A DNA stretch of 64,000 nt from Enoplosus armatus (Eukaryota > Chordata > Actinopteri > Centrarchiformes > Enoplosidae). The position numbers and the translations under genes were made by a program. How positions within the stretch are numbered: the first letter of the stretch is position 1; every line of letters begins with the position of its first letter. Positions 1 through 10,234 of the stretch are shown here, piece by piece. Under the pieces are notes generated by a model. It was not told the origin of the DNA, searched no databases, and saw nothing but the letters and a program-made list of their open reading frames with translations. The stretch covers positions 16,955,774 through 17,019,773 of the forward strand of contig NC_092195.1 of NCBI RefSeq assembly GCF_043641665.1. The letters are read 5' to 3'.

Positions 1-138
1 GCATGTAAACAGTCCCTTATGTCAATATTGAACTCTTTGGGTCGCCATACAAATCAAGGTGAAACGGTTTTCTATCCACTGTGTATTTCCTGCACTTTGA
101 GTGTTCGGTGGATTTTTAGGGCACAGTTAAAGTGTCTG

Positions 139-1092
139 TTAGTGGTAATGCACTCGTCCAATAGTCCCCGTCCCTGTGACCAGGATGTCCGGTTGTCCGT
201 TCCTCCAGATCTCCCTGACGATTCGTTCCCTCTCCTCCAGACGTCGCGCCTTCTCCAGCTCCTCTGCTGACGCGAACACATTCACGCTCCTCAGAGTACC
301 GTTAGACTGGCTGCTGCGATCACTCATGGGCCCCATTGTCACTTTAGGGACCTCCGCCTCCTCCTCATCCTCCTCCGCGATACTCTCATCATCCTCTTCC
401 TCGCTGGACTCCTTCAGCTGTCTCCTCTCGGGGGAAGGGGGAGGCCTGCTGTGGCGGCGAGTCCTGCAGGCGATGCCGGCCACCAGGAGGCACAACGCCA
501 TGAGCAGGCCGAAACAGACGCCCATCATGAAGTAGAGGGCGAAGCTCTCTGGATTGGCTGAGTGGGCAGAAAACACAACGGAGGATCTCTAATCTCTAAT
601 GTCTGTACGGTTAATATGAAACTACAGCTCGCAGACGTTTAGCTTAGCTTAGCATAAAGACTGTTAACAAAGGAGATACAACGGTTTACTCAGGGAGCTT
701 TAGAGCTGCTGGTTGGACAGAGCCAGGCTAGCTGTTTCCCTCCATTTCCAGTCTTTGTGCTAAGCTAAGCTAACTGTCTGCTGGCGGTAGCTTTATATTT
801 GGCGCTCAGAAAGGAAAGTAGTAGCAAGAAGTGTTTCTCCTTTAATAGTTTTTAGAGGTCTGAAGAAGTAAAAGTATACAGTATTTGTCAAGAAAAACTA
901 CATTTTGTGTCTTATTTCCTACACTGGTAATCATGTTAGGACCCCACAGATTCATGCCCTGACCCATAGAGGGAGTCCCGAGCCCCAGATTGGGAACCAC
1001 AGTTATAGACAAGCTGAGGTTTTACCTTTGATGTGAGCGTAGGTCGCCATGCTGTTACTGAGCAGCTCCATGTCTCTCTTAACAGGCTCCAT
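139..1092 (-). CDS. eva1b: EVA1B (FAM176B) single-pass membrane protein, two coding exons
   Basis: Two coding exons are visible: 1092..1026 (67 nt) and 557..139 (419 nt, stop included), joined in phase 1 to give 161 residues. Exon 1 starts with MEPVKRDMELLSNSM and runs into ANPES across the junction, as in EVA1B. One membrane segment lies at about residues 29-53, followed by an acidic Ser/Glu-rich linker. The conserved C-terminal block AEELEKARRLEERERIVREI follows, and the protein ends GTGTIGRVHYH. The NPESF and GTGTxGRxHY signatures favour EVA1B over EVA1A. EVA1A is linked to autophagy and apoptosis; EVA1B is poorly characterised. A good acceptor at 1180-1181 upstream of the start (minus strand) implies a separate non-coding first exon further right. 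The retrovirus at 2237-10749 therefore probably sits in, or just upstream of, a 5' intron. Confidence 0.92.
558..1025 (-). other. eva1b intron holding a fold-back repeat copy
   Basis: The intron has a GT donor at 1025-1024 and an AG acceptor at 559-558 (minus strand). Much of it (598-910) is an internally deleted copy of the teleost fold-back family described at 11213. The copy contains both the TTAGCTTAGCTTAGCATAAA arm and the opposite arm GTGCTAAGCTAAGCTAAC. No other feature was seen. Confidence 0.7.
598..910. repeat. Fold-back repeat family A, short copy
   Basis: The left arm (about 600-665) and right arm (about 715-800) carry reverse-complementary GCTAAGCTAAGC cores. The sequence continues with a segment at about 840-900 (AATAGTTTTTAGAGG, then CAGTATTTGTCAAGAAAAA) that is also found next to the copy at 11213, so the two copies share more than the arms. 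The central part of the full-length family is missing. Confidence 0.7.
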
Positions 1093-1179
1093 CCTGATTC
1101 ACTGTGGCTTCAAATATCTACCATCTCCAGGACTTTCTTTCACACACCGAACTCCCGGACTCTCCACCAACAACAGATC

Positions 1180-2232
1180 CTGTCACCAACAAACACAAGC
1201 AGACATTAATGCTTCAACCATATATATTAATCTTTAATAAGGAACAAATTGTGCCACTTTTAAACCCACTGGGGTTTTAGCTCATCCCCACCCATCATTT
1301 CTGTGATCTAAACTGGTGTCAGAGGTCAGTAGACGAGGACATCCTGTTCCTCGTAAGTGTTTTACACTCAGGCCTGCGGTGAGGACAGCAACGTGAGGCC
1401 CTCTGTGTCCGATAGGGATGCTTATATTTATGACGTCAGTGCCTGAGGAGGCTCTTTTCCGGCATCCAGGAAATTCATTTCTTTTGCTCTTTTTTCCCCC
1501 ACAGAGGAAGTTACACGACAGATTTCACATGTTGCTCAGACTTTGAATCACATGTCACATACGGGAGGCAAACTCCAGCTAATAACAAACTCTTATTACA
1601 AAAAATGCATATTTTCGTTTTGGTTTATTTTGCCCAGGTTTTGAGGGTTTATAAATTGTAACTAATGGCTTTATTAATGGTTAATAAATCACAAATCTAC
1701 AATGCTTTATGGATCAGTTATGAGCCATTAATTAAGAACCATTTTTTCCAGATTGTGATAATCCCTTTTGTTAGTTTTTATCTTTTCTATCTGGTAATAA
1801 TGCAGTTATAGAAGTTGGTAATTTGTTAATAAATGCTTATCAGTTTCTTGCTTTCTGCAGTAAATGTGTAAAGGTTAGTAGGTCAAACTTAATAAACGGT
1901 TGGTACATAATAATCTGTAGTTGAAAATGTTTAATAAGTTGTTGATGAATGGATTTTGAATGGACCTCATAGGAACTACTTTCTACAGAAAAAAAATTGT
2001 CCCCAAAAATGTAATTTGGATGAGGCGATCCTTTAAGAGAGCGAGAGAAGATGAGGTTTGTTAGCTGAGGCTGAAGTGGAGGATTTGGTATGAAACCCTG
2101 TCACAGATGGTCCCACGGTTACAGTAAAGCTTGATGTAAACATGATGACTGATATTTCCCACCCCCTCACATTCCCTGTCATTACAACAACAATGTGCGT
2201 GGGAGCCGAGATGTTTTTCTTTCTGGTGCTTT
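1180..2232. other. Stretch between eva1b coding exon 1 and the provirus
   Basis: This is probably the 5' intron or upstream flank of eva1b. It is AT-rich, and 1660-1960 has loosely repeated TTAATAAAT/GGTTAATAA words of a degenerate interspersed repeat. No exon, RNA gene or convincing promoter was recognised. Confidence 0.4.
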
Positions 2233-2236
2233 CTCT

Positions 2237-2751
2237 TGATGTGTATTATTTGATACTAAACATAAAAGGAATCTTTTCATAAAATGATATACAGTACAAA
2301 GTTGTCACGTATGCAGTGTTCCAGGTGGATAACTAGCAGATGTTGGGGCTCCATACTGATAAGACTCATTATAGTTTGGGAGTCTCCCTTGGAATGTGGG
2401 AGTTATACGATAGAGGTCTCTTGTCCTTGACCCCTAGACTGCTGTCCAAATAACTCGTATATCATAGGTTTTGGGGTACTGAGGGACACTAGGGAAAGAT
2501 AAGTTTATAGATTTATGAGTTATAATAGGACCCTATGTATGCCTAAATGTATAAAGGACGAGGTTGAACAGTGTTCGAGGCAGCAGTACTGATTCGGCTA
2601 CGGGTGCTGTCCAGGTTAAGATGCGCATGCCTGTTGATCCTGATCTTTGATGCAAATAAAGAATATTATGTGAAAAGTCAGTATCAGCGGAGTCTCCTTC
2701 CATCATCAAATCATCGCCTACATCTGGGGAATGAAGAAGAAATTAACGACA
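2237..2751 (+). repeat. 5' LTR
   Basis: The LTR is 515 bp, starting TGATGTGTATT and ending TTAACGACA. A TATA box (TATAAAG) lies at 2550-2556 and a polyadenylation signal AATAAA at 2655-2660, about 100 bp downstream. This defines a normal U3-R-U5 arrangement, with transcription expected to start around 2575-2585. Confidence 0.92.
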
Positions 2752-2756
2752 GAACT

Positions 2757-2774
2757 TGGCGTCACGAACAGGAT
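2757..2774 (+). other. Retroviral primer-binding site
   Basis: TGGCGTCACGAACAGGAT begins five bases after the 5' LTR. It has the TGG start expected for pairing with a tRNA 3' CCA end. I cannot assign the tRNA securely. An arginine tRNA is possible, as reported for snakehead retrovirus, but this is from memory. Confidence 0.75.
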
Positions 2775-2825
2775 TTGATGCATCCGAATTGACAGCTTAA
2801 CCCACGAACTACCACATCAAGACGT

Positions 2826-2834
2826 CAGGTGAGG
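2826..2834 (+). other. Candidate retroviral major splice donor
   Basis: CAG|GTGAGG (exon edge at 2828/2829) lies about 55 bp past the primer-binding site. This is the usual place for a retroviral major donor and matches the consensus well. It could remove much of the very long leader before gag. Confidence 0.45.
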
Positions 2835-5334
2835 TTGGTTCGTTTGGTTAGAGCTGTTGGTTGCACTAATAAGAAGAATCTGTGTTGATGTGGTGGTGTG
2901 TTGGTGGTGAAAGTGAGACTCTGTCTAAATTAATGTAATACTAAGGATGTAAAAGATAGAAATAAGTGAAAAGAGAAATAAACGGTAGAAGAAAAAGGAA
3001 TAATGTTTAAGGAAATAGCTATATGAGTAACAATAAAAGTGTGCTAAAATAACCATGCAGTCAGATTAATGAAGTACAGGGCCCGTATTCTTCTTTAACA
3101 GTCAGACATGTGTAAATTTAGACATTGTGTGAAAGTTAGCTTTGAATAGTCAAATTGGTATTGGTAAAAATAGTAAAATTAAGGATCCTGGGCCCAGGAT
3201 AGATAGTTAGATAATTGGTTAAAAGAGAAATGGTTAAGAGAAAAATGGTTAAAAGAGAAATGATTAAAAGAGAAATGGTTAAAAGAGAAATGGTTAAAAG
3301 AGAAATAGTCAGTAAGATAGTTAGTTAAAAGAGAAAAATGGTTAAAAGATAAAGTGAAGATAGAAAATAAGAGAAGATAAAGATTAAGAAAAGTGAAAAG
3401 AGAAATGAGAAAAACATAAGGGAATAAGTTCAAGCGCTGGGGGTGTGTTTGAGAGCTGATGTGTGTGTGCTGCAGGATTTTTGCTGCTGGACGGTCCGTC
3501 TCTGTCTTTGTGTGTATGTTGTGTGTGGTATGGTAGTGTGTGTGAGGCTGTGGAATGTTTTTTGTAATGTGTACTTGATATATATGTAGTAGAATTTTTT
3601 AGACATATAGGTTGTGATTGGCTGCAGGAGATTAACAATTCATAAGGCAAGATATTTTTGTTGATACAGTGTTAAAAAACCAATGAGCTCTTTTCGAAGG
3701 GACTTTATAATGTGATGAAAACATGAGCCCAAAAAGGAGGACATTTACAATTGTGTAAGAGAATGAGCCCATTCAGGGACATTAATAGTTTGATATAATT
3801 GTATAAGAGAATGAGCCCATTCAGGGACATTTATAGTTTGATAATATAATGAGCCTCTTTGGGACATTTTATAATAATAATAATAATAATAAGATATGAG
3901 CCTTTGCTAGGTCTGAAGACCGGCAGGGACAGTTTGTTTGCATAAACACTAGACAATAATTTGAGAACTTAAAAGGGAAAGAAAATCTCCTGATAAAAAG
4001 TATTAAAATGTGTTTTTCTGTGGTTGGTGGATTGTGCAGAAAGTAGAGGAGAAGATTGGATGGATAAAGGATAAATTCTGTATTTCGGCTGTTGATTGGG
4101 AAGATATGGTTCTGGCTTTTGAGTGTACCTCGTCTCTGTCTTTGTGCTTCATACACTGAGTTAATTTTTCTTCAGGAGAGTTGGGCCGGATGTTTGCTCC
4201 CCGACAGTCAGTGTAAACTGGAAGTCTTTGTTACTTTCAAGAGGCGGAGAAAAGAGTGGTGTCTCATTTTTGAAGGCGGCTTCTTCTAAAAAGAAGAGAT
4301 CAGTGAGTGAGCCCCCCCACTTTTTTCTTTTTCTCTCTCTGTGTAAAACAGAAAGAGAAAAGGGACAGAGAACTAGAGGACACGCCAGATTGAAATTATA
4401 TTAAAATACTTATTCTTTAAATTCATAAATTGATAAAAGTATGTATGAATATAATGAATTGTGATACATTTAATTAAGTTAAAATTGTTTAAAGAGAAAC
4501 TCTTATAAAAATATACTCAATATGACAGAATAAAATAACCCGATGGTAAATAGAGTGTGCAAACCTCATTGAATTATTCATTGGCAGATATACAAAGAGC
4601 AAGGATAAGAATAAGACATTGAAATTGTTGTTTTGTTTTCTCTTTTTCTTCCTATACCCAACTATGAGGGTATGAGAGTGGGGGAAGACAGGAGATGGAA
4701 AGTGTTTGAATTCGGACCCTCCAAGAGACAAATGAGAAAAACATCTGGCAGTTCTTCACATCCATCAAGGCTTGCGGATGACAGCATGTGTGGATCCTGA
4801 ATCCAGCTCAATCAAGGCCAGTGCATTTATCCACGAACTCTTTTAACAAATATCTGTAGTCACCTACATACATATACACTCACTTATAGCTAATATTATT
4901 TCAAAATAGTCATATAACTTTCCTTTTCAATTATTGGTATTTAGTTTGGGGTTCATAAAATACATTTAGGGGATATTATATATTACACTTGAAGGCTTGG
5001 CAACGGACTGATCAACTGATGCATTTAATCTCATAGTGGAGTAGTATTGATTTAATTACTTATTTGTGAACGGTTGATTTGATTCAAATGCAGTTGAAAG
5101 CTGCAGAAGAGGATTTCATTGTCTGAGCATGATCTTGTTTGATTTGAGTTGAGATTAAGTGTTGAAATAATTTGGCAATTTAAGATTTTGTTTTTGGACC
5201 ACTAAACCTTTGGTTTCCTTTGAGGTTGGCAAATTCAGTAGTTTTTTCTGGATTGTTTTTGATAATAAGGTGCTTCATAAATGTACTTTTAATTTAGTTT
5301 TGATATAATACGAGAGTACAGGGAAGCCATCACA
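2835..5334 (+). other. Unusually long proviral leader before gag
   Basis: About 2.5 kb separates the primer-binding site from the gag start, several times longer than in typical simple retroviruses. It is AT-rich and has no long open frame on the plus strand. It holds a 15-bp minisatellite (3215-3345), a duplicated segment around AGAATGAGCCCATTCAGGGAC (3735-3870), a short run of ATA triplets (3870-3890) and several possible donors. The packaging signal would be expected here but cannot be identified by eye. Confidence 0.7.
3215..3345 (+). repeat. 15-bp minisatellite in the proviral leader
   Basis: The unit GGTTAAAAGAGAAAT recurs about seven times with single-base changes (GATTAAAAG, GGTTAAGAG), then decays into GTTAAAAGAGAAAAATGG variants. 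It is purine-rich on the plus strand. Confidence 0.8.
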
Positions 5335-7479
5335 ATGTCAAAGATGGACACTAAAATTATGAAAGCAATTACCCCTGTTGATGTAGTACAGAAGAATAAT
5401 CCTCTTGTCAAAGGTGTTTCAGAAATGTCGAAAAAATGGAGCAAGCGTTGGCCGGACATTGATCAACCCTGGCCAGTGGAAGGCACTCTTAACCCAGATG
5501 TGATTAAAACAATGCAAGTGCTGGTGGCTACTTATAAAGTAGGGCAAAAGAAAGGTAAGAAGGGACAAAAACGTAAGGACAAGAGACAGACCGAGCTTGG
5601 CATTTTGCAGTTATTTGAGAGTGAGGGACAGAAAGTAGTAAAAGCCGCAAAGGAAAGGAGAGAAAGAACGGAAGAAGAAATAGGGAAAAATGTGAAGGAA
5701 ACAGAAAAGTTAATGGCAAAGGTCAATGCTCCATTCTCACATACTGCCTCAGTAAAGAAGCCCCCACCTTATGAGGAAAAGGTGCAGCTCACTGATGTGT
5801 ATCCTCAGCTCCCAGTGATCAGCCAGGAGGGCAATTACCACATCAAAGATGAAGATGAGCGAATAATCGAAATGGGAAAAGCCAAAACAACCATAAAAAT
5901 GTATCCGACCTCCAAATCCAAGAAGAAGAAGACACACCGAAGAGATTTGAGTAGACTGAGGTTCAAAAGGATGGAGTTGGGAGATGAGAGTCAGAATGAC
6001 TCGGATGAGGCCATTGGGGGATATAGCCAAACAGTCAAAAAGATATTGACTAAAGCAGAAGAAAGAGGATGTAGATCAGTCAGGAGTCCAGAGGAGAGTG
6101 ACACGGATAAGAGCGAAGATGGAGCCAGTGATGAAGATTTGGAGGATGAGGGTCTTTCATTTCTTTTCCCTACAGCATCCAGTACTGGGAAGGAAGACGA
6201 GAGACAACAGGCCTTAAGAGAGGTTGAGAATACTCTGAGCAGATGTCAACTGGACCTTGAAGAATCTATCAGCACAGAGCGCAGACAGGTATTGAAGAAG
6301 CAGATACAGGACCTGCGGGCAACGGGAAGAGAATTGCGAAAGAGAATAGTTCAAAAAGCAGACTCTTCAAAATATGCACTACGCCCAAGGAAGGAAAGGG
6401 ATTTGGATAAGATTTGCCCAGTGGTCATTCGAGGTAGGAATCTGGAGTATAAGCCCTGGCAAAATACAGATATGTCTGACATTCTTGGAAAATTACCTAC
6501 TCTTCAAGATGGAGCACATCCTTGGATCGCTAAGCTGGAAGAAGTTTTGGTGGGGACACAGCCTGCCATGGGAGACATTAAGAGACTTCTGGCCAGTCTC
6601 CTTGGGATCCCAACTATGCAAGAGATTCTGCAAAATGCAGGACTTGATCGATATATGGGGACTGCAGTAAATGATCCGGAGTTGTTTGCTGCCAGTAGAG
6701 GTCAATTTTGGAGAGCATTGAGAGACATGTTCCCAACAAATGTACATCCTGACAATATTCTCATTGAGCCATTGGGTTCACAGGAAAACCCGAGGGCTTA
6801 CGTGTCAAGGGTTCATCAAGTTTGGAGAAATATAACAGGGAATGATCCGGATTTGAATCGGATGGAGCAATCAATCTTGCGAGTTAAGCTACAGAAAGGG
6901 CTGCCCCTGCCAGTGAGGAGCAAACTGGCCGAGGTGGTTGGACTCGGAAGCATGACAAGAGGTGTCTACATGGATCATATAGCACACCAAGTGGAACTAT
7001 ATCGGAAAAAGGAGCAAGACCAGAAAGAACAGGACCAGGAGACTCTCAGAAAACTTAATCAAATACAATTGGTAGATAACAAAAAGAAGGACAAAAACCA
7101 AGCCGTGGTTATGCAGAGTCAGTCCCAGCCAAATCAACCACCACAAACTCAGCCAGGACAGATCCAATTTCAACCACCACAGTCATCATTTGTGACTCCC
7201 GTCGCTCCCTTTTCACAACCAGGTTTTGGCCAGTCACAATTGTGGAGAGGAAGAGGACAAGGAAATCAAGGAAGAGGAAGAGGAGGATATTTTAATCCTA
7301 ATTTCCAACAGTCGACTGAAGGATGTTATAATTGTGGACAGATGGACCACTTTGCTTGTGAATGCTACAGGTCAATAGGAGGCTTCAGAGGAGGCTTCAG
7401 AGGAGGCTACAGAGGCAGAAGCAGAGTTGGGTTTACCACCGTGCTACAGAGCAATGGTGGGAGTTCATTTGATGTATGA
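5335..7479 (+). CDS. gag: Endogenous retroviral Gag polyprotein (open, 714 aa)
   Basis: The frame is a single open reading frame starting at ATGTCAAAGATG. A basic, Lys-rich matrix-like region is followed by a PPPY late-domain motif at residues 143-146, which in retroviruses recruits NEDD4-type ubiquitin ligases for budding. An acidic and coiled-coil middle leads into a gammaretrovirus-like capsid C-terminal domain at about residues 460-560, recognisable by GQFWRALRDMFP and ENPRAY. A Gln/Pro-rich spacer precedes one CCHC zinc knuckle at 664-677 (C-X2-C-X4-H-X4-C) and a Gly/Arg-rich tail. The frame is intact, but its end at 7479 is where pol is truncated, so the last residues may be read-through from the deletion junction. 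No myristoylation glycine follows the first Met. Confidence 0.9.
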   Translation: MSKMDTKIMKAITPVDVVQKNNPLVKGVSEMSKKWSKRWPDIDQPWPVEGTLNPDVIKTMQVLVATYKVGQKKGKKGQKRKDKRQTELGILQLFESEGQKVVKAAKERRERTEEEIGKNVKETEKLMAKVNAPFSHTASVKKPPPYEEKVQLTDVYPQLPVISQEGNYHIKDEDERIIEMGKAKTTIKMYPTSKSKKKKTHRRDLSRLRFKRMELGDESQNDSDEAIGGYSQTVKKILTKAEERGCRSVRSPEESDTDKSEDGASDEDLEDEGLSFLFPTASSTGKEDERQQALREVENTLSRCQLDLEESISTERRQVLKKQIQDLRATGRELRKRIVQKADSSKYALRPRKERDLDKICPVVIRGRNLEYKPWQNTDMSDILGKLPTLQDGAHPWIAKLEEVLVGTQPAMGDIKRLLASLLGIPTMQEILQNAGLDRYMGTAVNDPELFAASRGQFWRALRDMFPTNVHPDNILIEPLGSQENPRAYVSRVHQVWRNITGNDPDLNRMEQSILRVKLQKGLPLPVRSKLAEVVGLGSMTRGVYMDHIAHQVELYRKKEQDQKEQDQETLRKLNQIQLVDNKKKDKNQAVVMQSQSQPNQPPQTQPGQIQFQPPQSSFVTPVAPFSQPGFGQSQLWRGRGQGNQGRGRGGYFNPNFQQSTEGCYNCGQMDHFACECYRSIGGFRGGFRGGYRGRSRVGFTTVLQSNGGSSFDV

Positions 7480-9109
7480 CAAAGCGTCAGCTGTGACTAT
7501 GGGTTATCCTGTGACAATTCTTACCCATCACAGTCTCAGAAATCTTTTAAATTATGGCAAATATACATTGACAATGCCTAGGCTCAGAGACTATCATAGA
7601 CTCTTGGAACAGGAAGATGTTACCCTGGCAAGATGTGCCACAGTAAATCCAGCTGAAAATTTGCCAACTCCAGAGGATGGGGAGCCACACGATTGTGTTC
7701 TAGAAGCAGAGAAATACTCAAGACTCAGGTCAGATTTGCAAGCTCTTCCATTGCAAGAGGCAGATCTGGAGTATTGGACTGATGGGTCCTGCTATCGAGT
7801 AGGAGACACATTGAGTGCTGGCTATGCAGTAGTGAAAGCACAAGGAACTGAATTTGTTGTTGAGAAAGCAGAAGTAATACCACAGCCTGCATCGGCACAA
7901 CTTGCTGAGCTAGTGGGGCTGACAGAAGCATGTTTGTTGGCAGAAGGAAAACGGGTGACAATATATACAGATTCTGCTTATGCGCATAATGTGTGTCACT
8001 TGTTTGGAGCAGTGTGGAGAAATCGAGGATTTAAGAAAACGGATGGTTCTCCTATACAGCATCATGCTCAGATAATGAAGTTGTTGCATGCTATGATGAA
8101 GCCTAAAGAAATAGCAATAGCTAAGTGTGCTGCGCATAAAAAAGACATGTCAAGGGTCACACTCGGTAATAAAGCAGCAGATGAGGCTGCAAAAGCAGTC
8201 ACAGGAGCAGATAAATTGGGCAAGGTCTTTCTGGTCACTCATGAGGTAGACTTGGAAGATAAAATGACACTCAGAGATGTGGTTTCAATGCAGGAAGCTG
8301 CCTCTAGGATAGATAAACAATTGTGGCAAGATCGAGGAGCCACCCAAGATTCCACTGGTCTGTGGCGAAACCATGAAGGATTGATGGTAGCACCACCAGA
8401 CCTACTAGGTTTGATGATTCAAGAAGCACATGGGCTAGCTCATGTCTCAAGGGGGGAAGTAAGGAGAAAGATAACGAAAGAGTACGGTTTTTGGGCACCT
8501 TATTTGCTTGAACAAATTGATTATGTCATAGGCAGATGCACTATCTGTTTAAAAAATAATGTTCGGAGAGGTTTGACAGTCCCTCCTGGTCACATTCCAA
8601 CTCCGACAGGTCCCATGCGTGAGTTGGTTGTGGATTTTGTTGACATGATAAAACCAATTGAAGGCAAAAGATACATGCTTGTTGTAGTGGATAGATTTTC
8701 ACGATGGCCTGAGGCTTGTCCTACCAAGCGGAAGGATGCTCAGTCTGTTGCTAAGTTCTTGTGTCGTGAGGTCATAGGTAGATGGGGACTTCCAGATCGT
8801 ATATCCTCAGATAATGGTAAAGAGTTTGTGGATAAAACGGTAAGATTGATTCTACAGAAATTGGGAATTAAACAGCGTCTAGGAGCTGTTTACCATCCGC
8901 AAAGCCAAGGAGCTTGTGAAAAAATGAATGGTGTGTTGAAAAATCGCATTGTTAAGATATGCCAACACACGGGTCTAACTTGGGATGATAAGTTTACATT
9001 CCAAATTGGATTTGGAATGGTAAAGGGGGGAAATAGAAAATTGAATTGTAACATTTGTAAAATTTCTCTACATTCCATTATACATTTCATAAATATGCCA
9101 TCATTTTGA
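7480..9109 (+). pseudogene. pol: Retroviral pol remnant: RT tail, RNase H and integrase
   Basis: A frame open from 7427, offset from gag, encodes the last part of reverse transcriptase and then RNase H. RNase H has the catalytic acidic pattern TDGSC with D at 7778-7780, AELVGLTEA, IYTDSAYA and a late NKAADEAAK. Integrase follows with an HX3H..CX2C zinc domain (8429-8548) and a D,D-35-E core, with acidic codons at 8633, 8810 and 8918. The frame decays after about 9000 and stops at 9109, so the integrase C-terminal domain is lost. Protease and the fingers/palm of RT are missing: the sequence passes from the end of gag straight into the RT tail near 7430-7480, implying one internal deletion. I annotate it as a broken gene although this piece has no internal stops. 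Confidence 0.88.
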
Positions 9110-10220
9110 CAATAGGATTATGAACTGAACATGGTGAAAATATGAAAACAAGGTGAATTAATTGCAAACTACTATACTGCATCTGATGTTTTTGCAAAGA
9201 TATTGGCTGGTGTTTTCTCTTTTCCCAGGACAATAATGGGGAGAGCAATGTGAAGGTGGAAGCTTGTCCAGGGATCCCCACAGTCTCCATGGACTCAAAC
9301 ACTCACACATGGACATTGAAAATGGACAAGGGGACCCTGAACAAGGATACTGTAACAATAAAATTGATAAATCTTATTCAGAACACTATGGGGACTATAT
9401 TCAATTGTTTAGTATGTTAGTATAGTTTTTTATATTCATACATTATTGCGTTTTGTTTATTAATTTGTAACCTGTGTTAGTAATGGCTACGTTATATGTC
9501 CTTATATACATCACTACAGGGGACATTGAAGTAGAACAATTAGTTTAGTCAACAATGATCTTGTTCAATTAAAGGTGTTCTTGACTTTTATATAATTACA
9601 TGAGTGATAATCAAGTGTGTATAACATGGGGTATAAGACTGAGGAAAAGAAAATGTTTTTGGGGTTTATTCATTGTAATTGTTTTGAGTAGAATGTTTTC
9701 TGTTATGTTGTGGATACCTTAGGATCTCAGCTTTTTGTTTTGTTTCGGTGGTTAGGGATAGTAATGTTAGGTAGGGAAAGGTCCACTGGAAGGTGCGATG
9801 GGTCGACCAGCCTGACTTTGGACATTTTTAATTTTTTTCTGAGTATTCCTATACGTATTTGCTTAACATTCTGCTCTTACAGTATTTTTAGAACCCTTAT
9901 TTCTTAATTAGCTTGGAGTGCCTGATCGGTGGTTGCCTTGGGCAGAGGGACCATGAGAGAGTTTTCCTGTCTTGATTGTTTGATGGATATTAAAGGAAAG
10001 ATGGCTGCCAGACAGGTTTTTCGCTCTCATACTCCGCAAATATACCAAATTTCAAAATTTGTTATATTACAAAATTCATATATCACTGAGGCTATGCTGT
10101 AACAAGCATGGATGGAAGGGATTTCATGAGTATTCTGTGTGTGTCATTAGATGACACTTACGTGGCCAATTGCAAATATGACTCTTTTATTTTTCATGTA
10201 TTGCGGGACTTAAAAAGTCC
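9110..10220 (+). other. Proviral 3' region without env
   Basis: About 1.1 kb lies between the pol remnant and the purine tract. The longest open frame is about 65 codons, and I recognised no envelope motifs such as a surface-unit cysteine motif, an immunosuppressive-type heptad region or a membrane anchor. env is therefore deleted or was never present. An AATAAA at about 9357-9362 could act as a premature polyadenylation signal. Confidence 0.7.
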
Positions 10221-10234
10221 CGAGGGGGGAAATA
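10221..10234 (+). other. Polypurine tract (plus-strand primer)
   Basis: CGAGGGGGGAAATA directly precedes the TG of the 3' LTR at 10235. It is the expected position and composition for plus-strand priming. Confidence 0.8.

Noticed and set aside
3215..3345. Considered a CRISPR-like array because of regular short repeats
   Set aside because: Units are contiguous without unique spacers, in a eukaryotic provirus. It is a minisatellite.
9110..10234. Searched for a retroviral env
   Set aside because: No frame over about 65 codons and no membrane-anchor or cysteine motif pattern.
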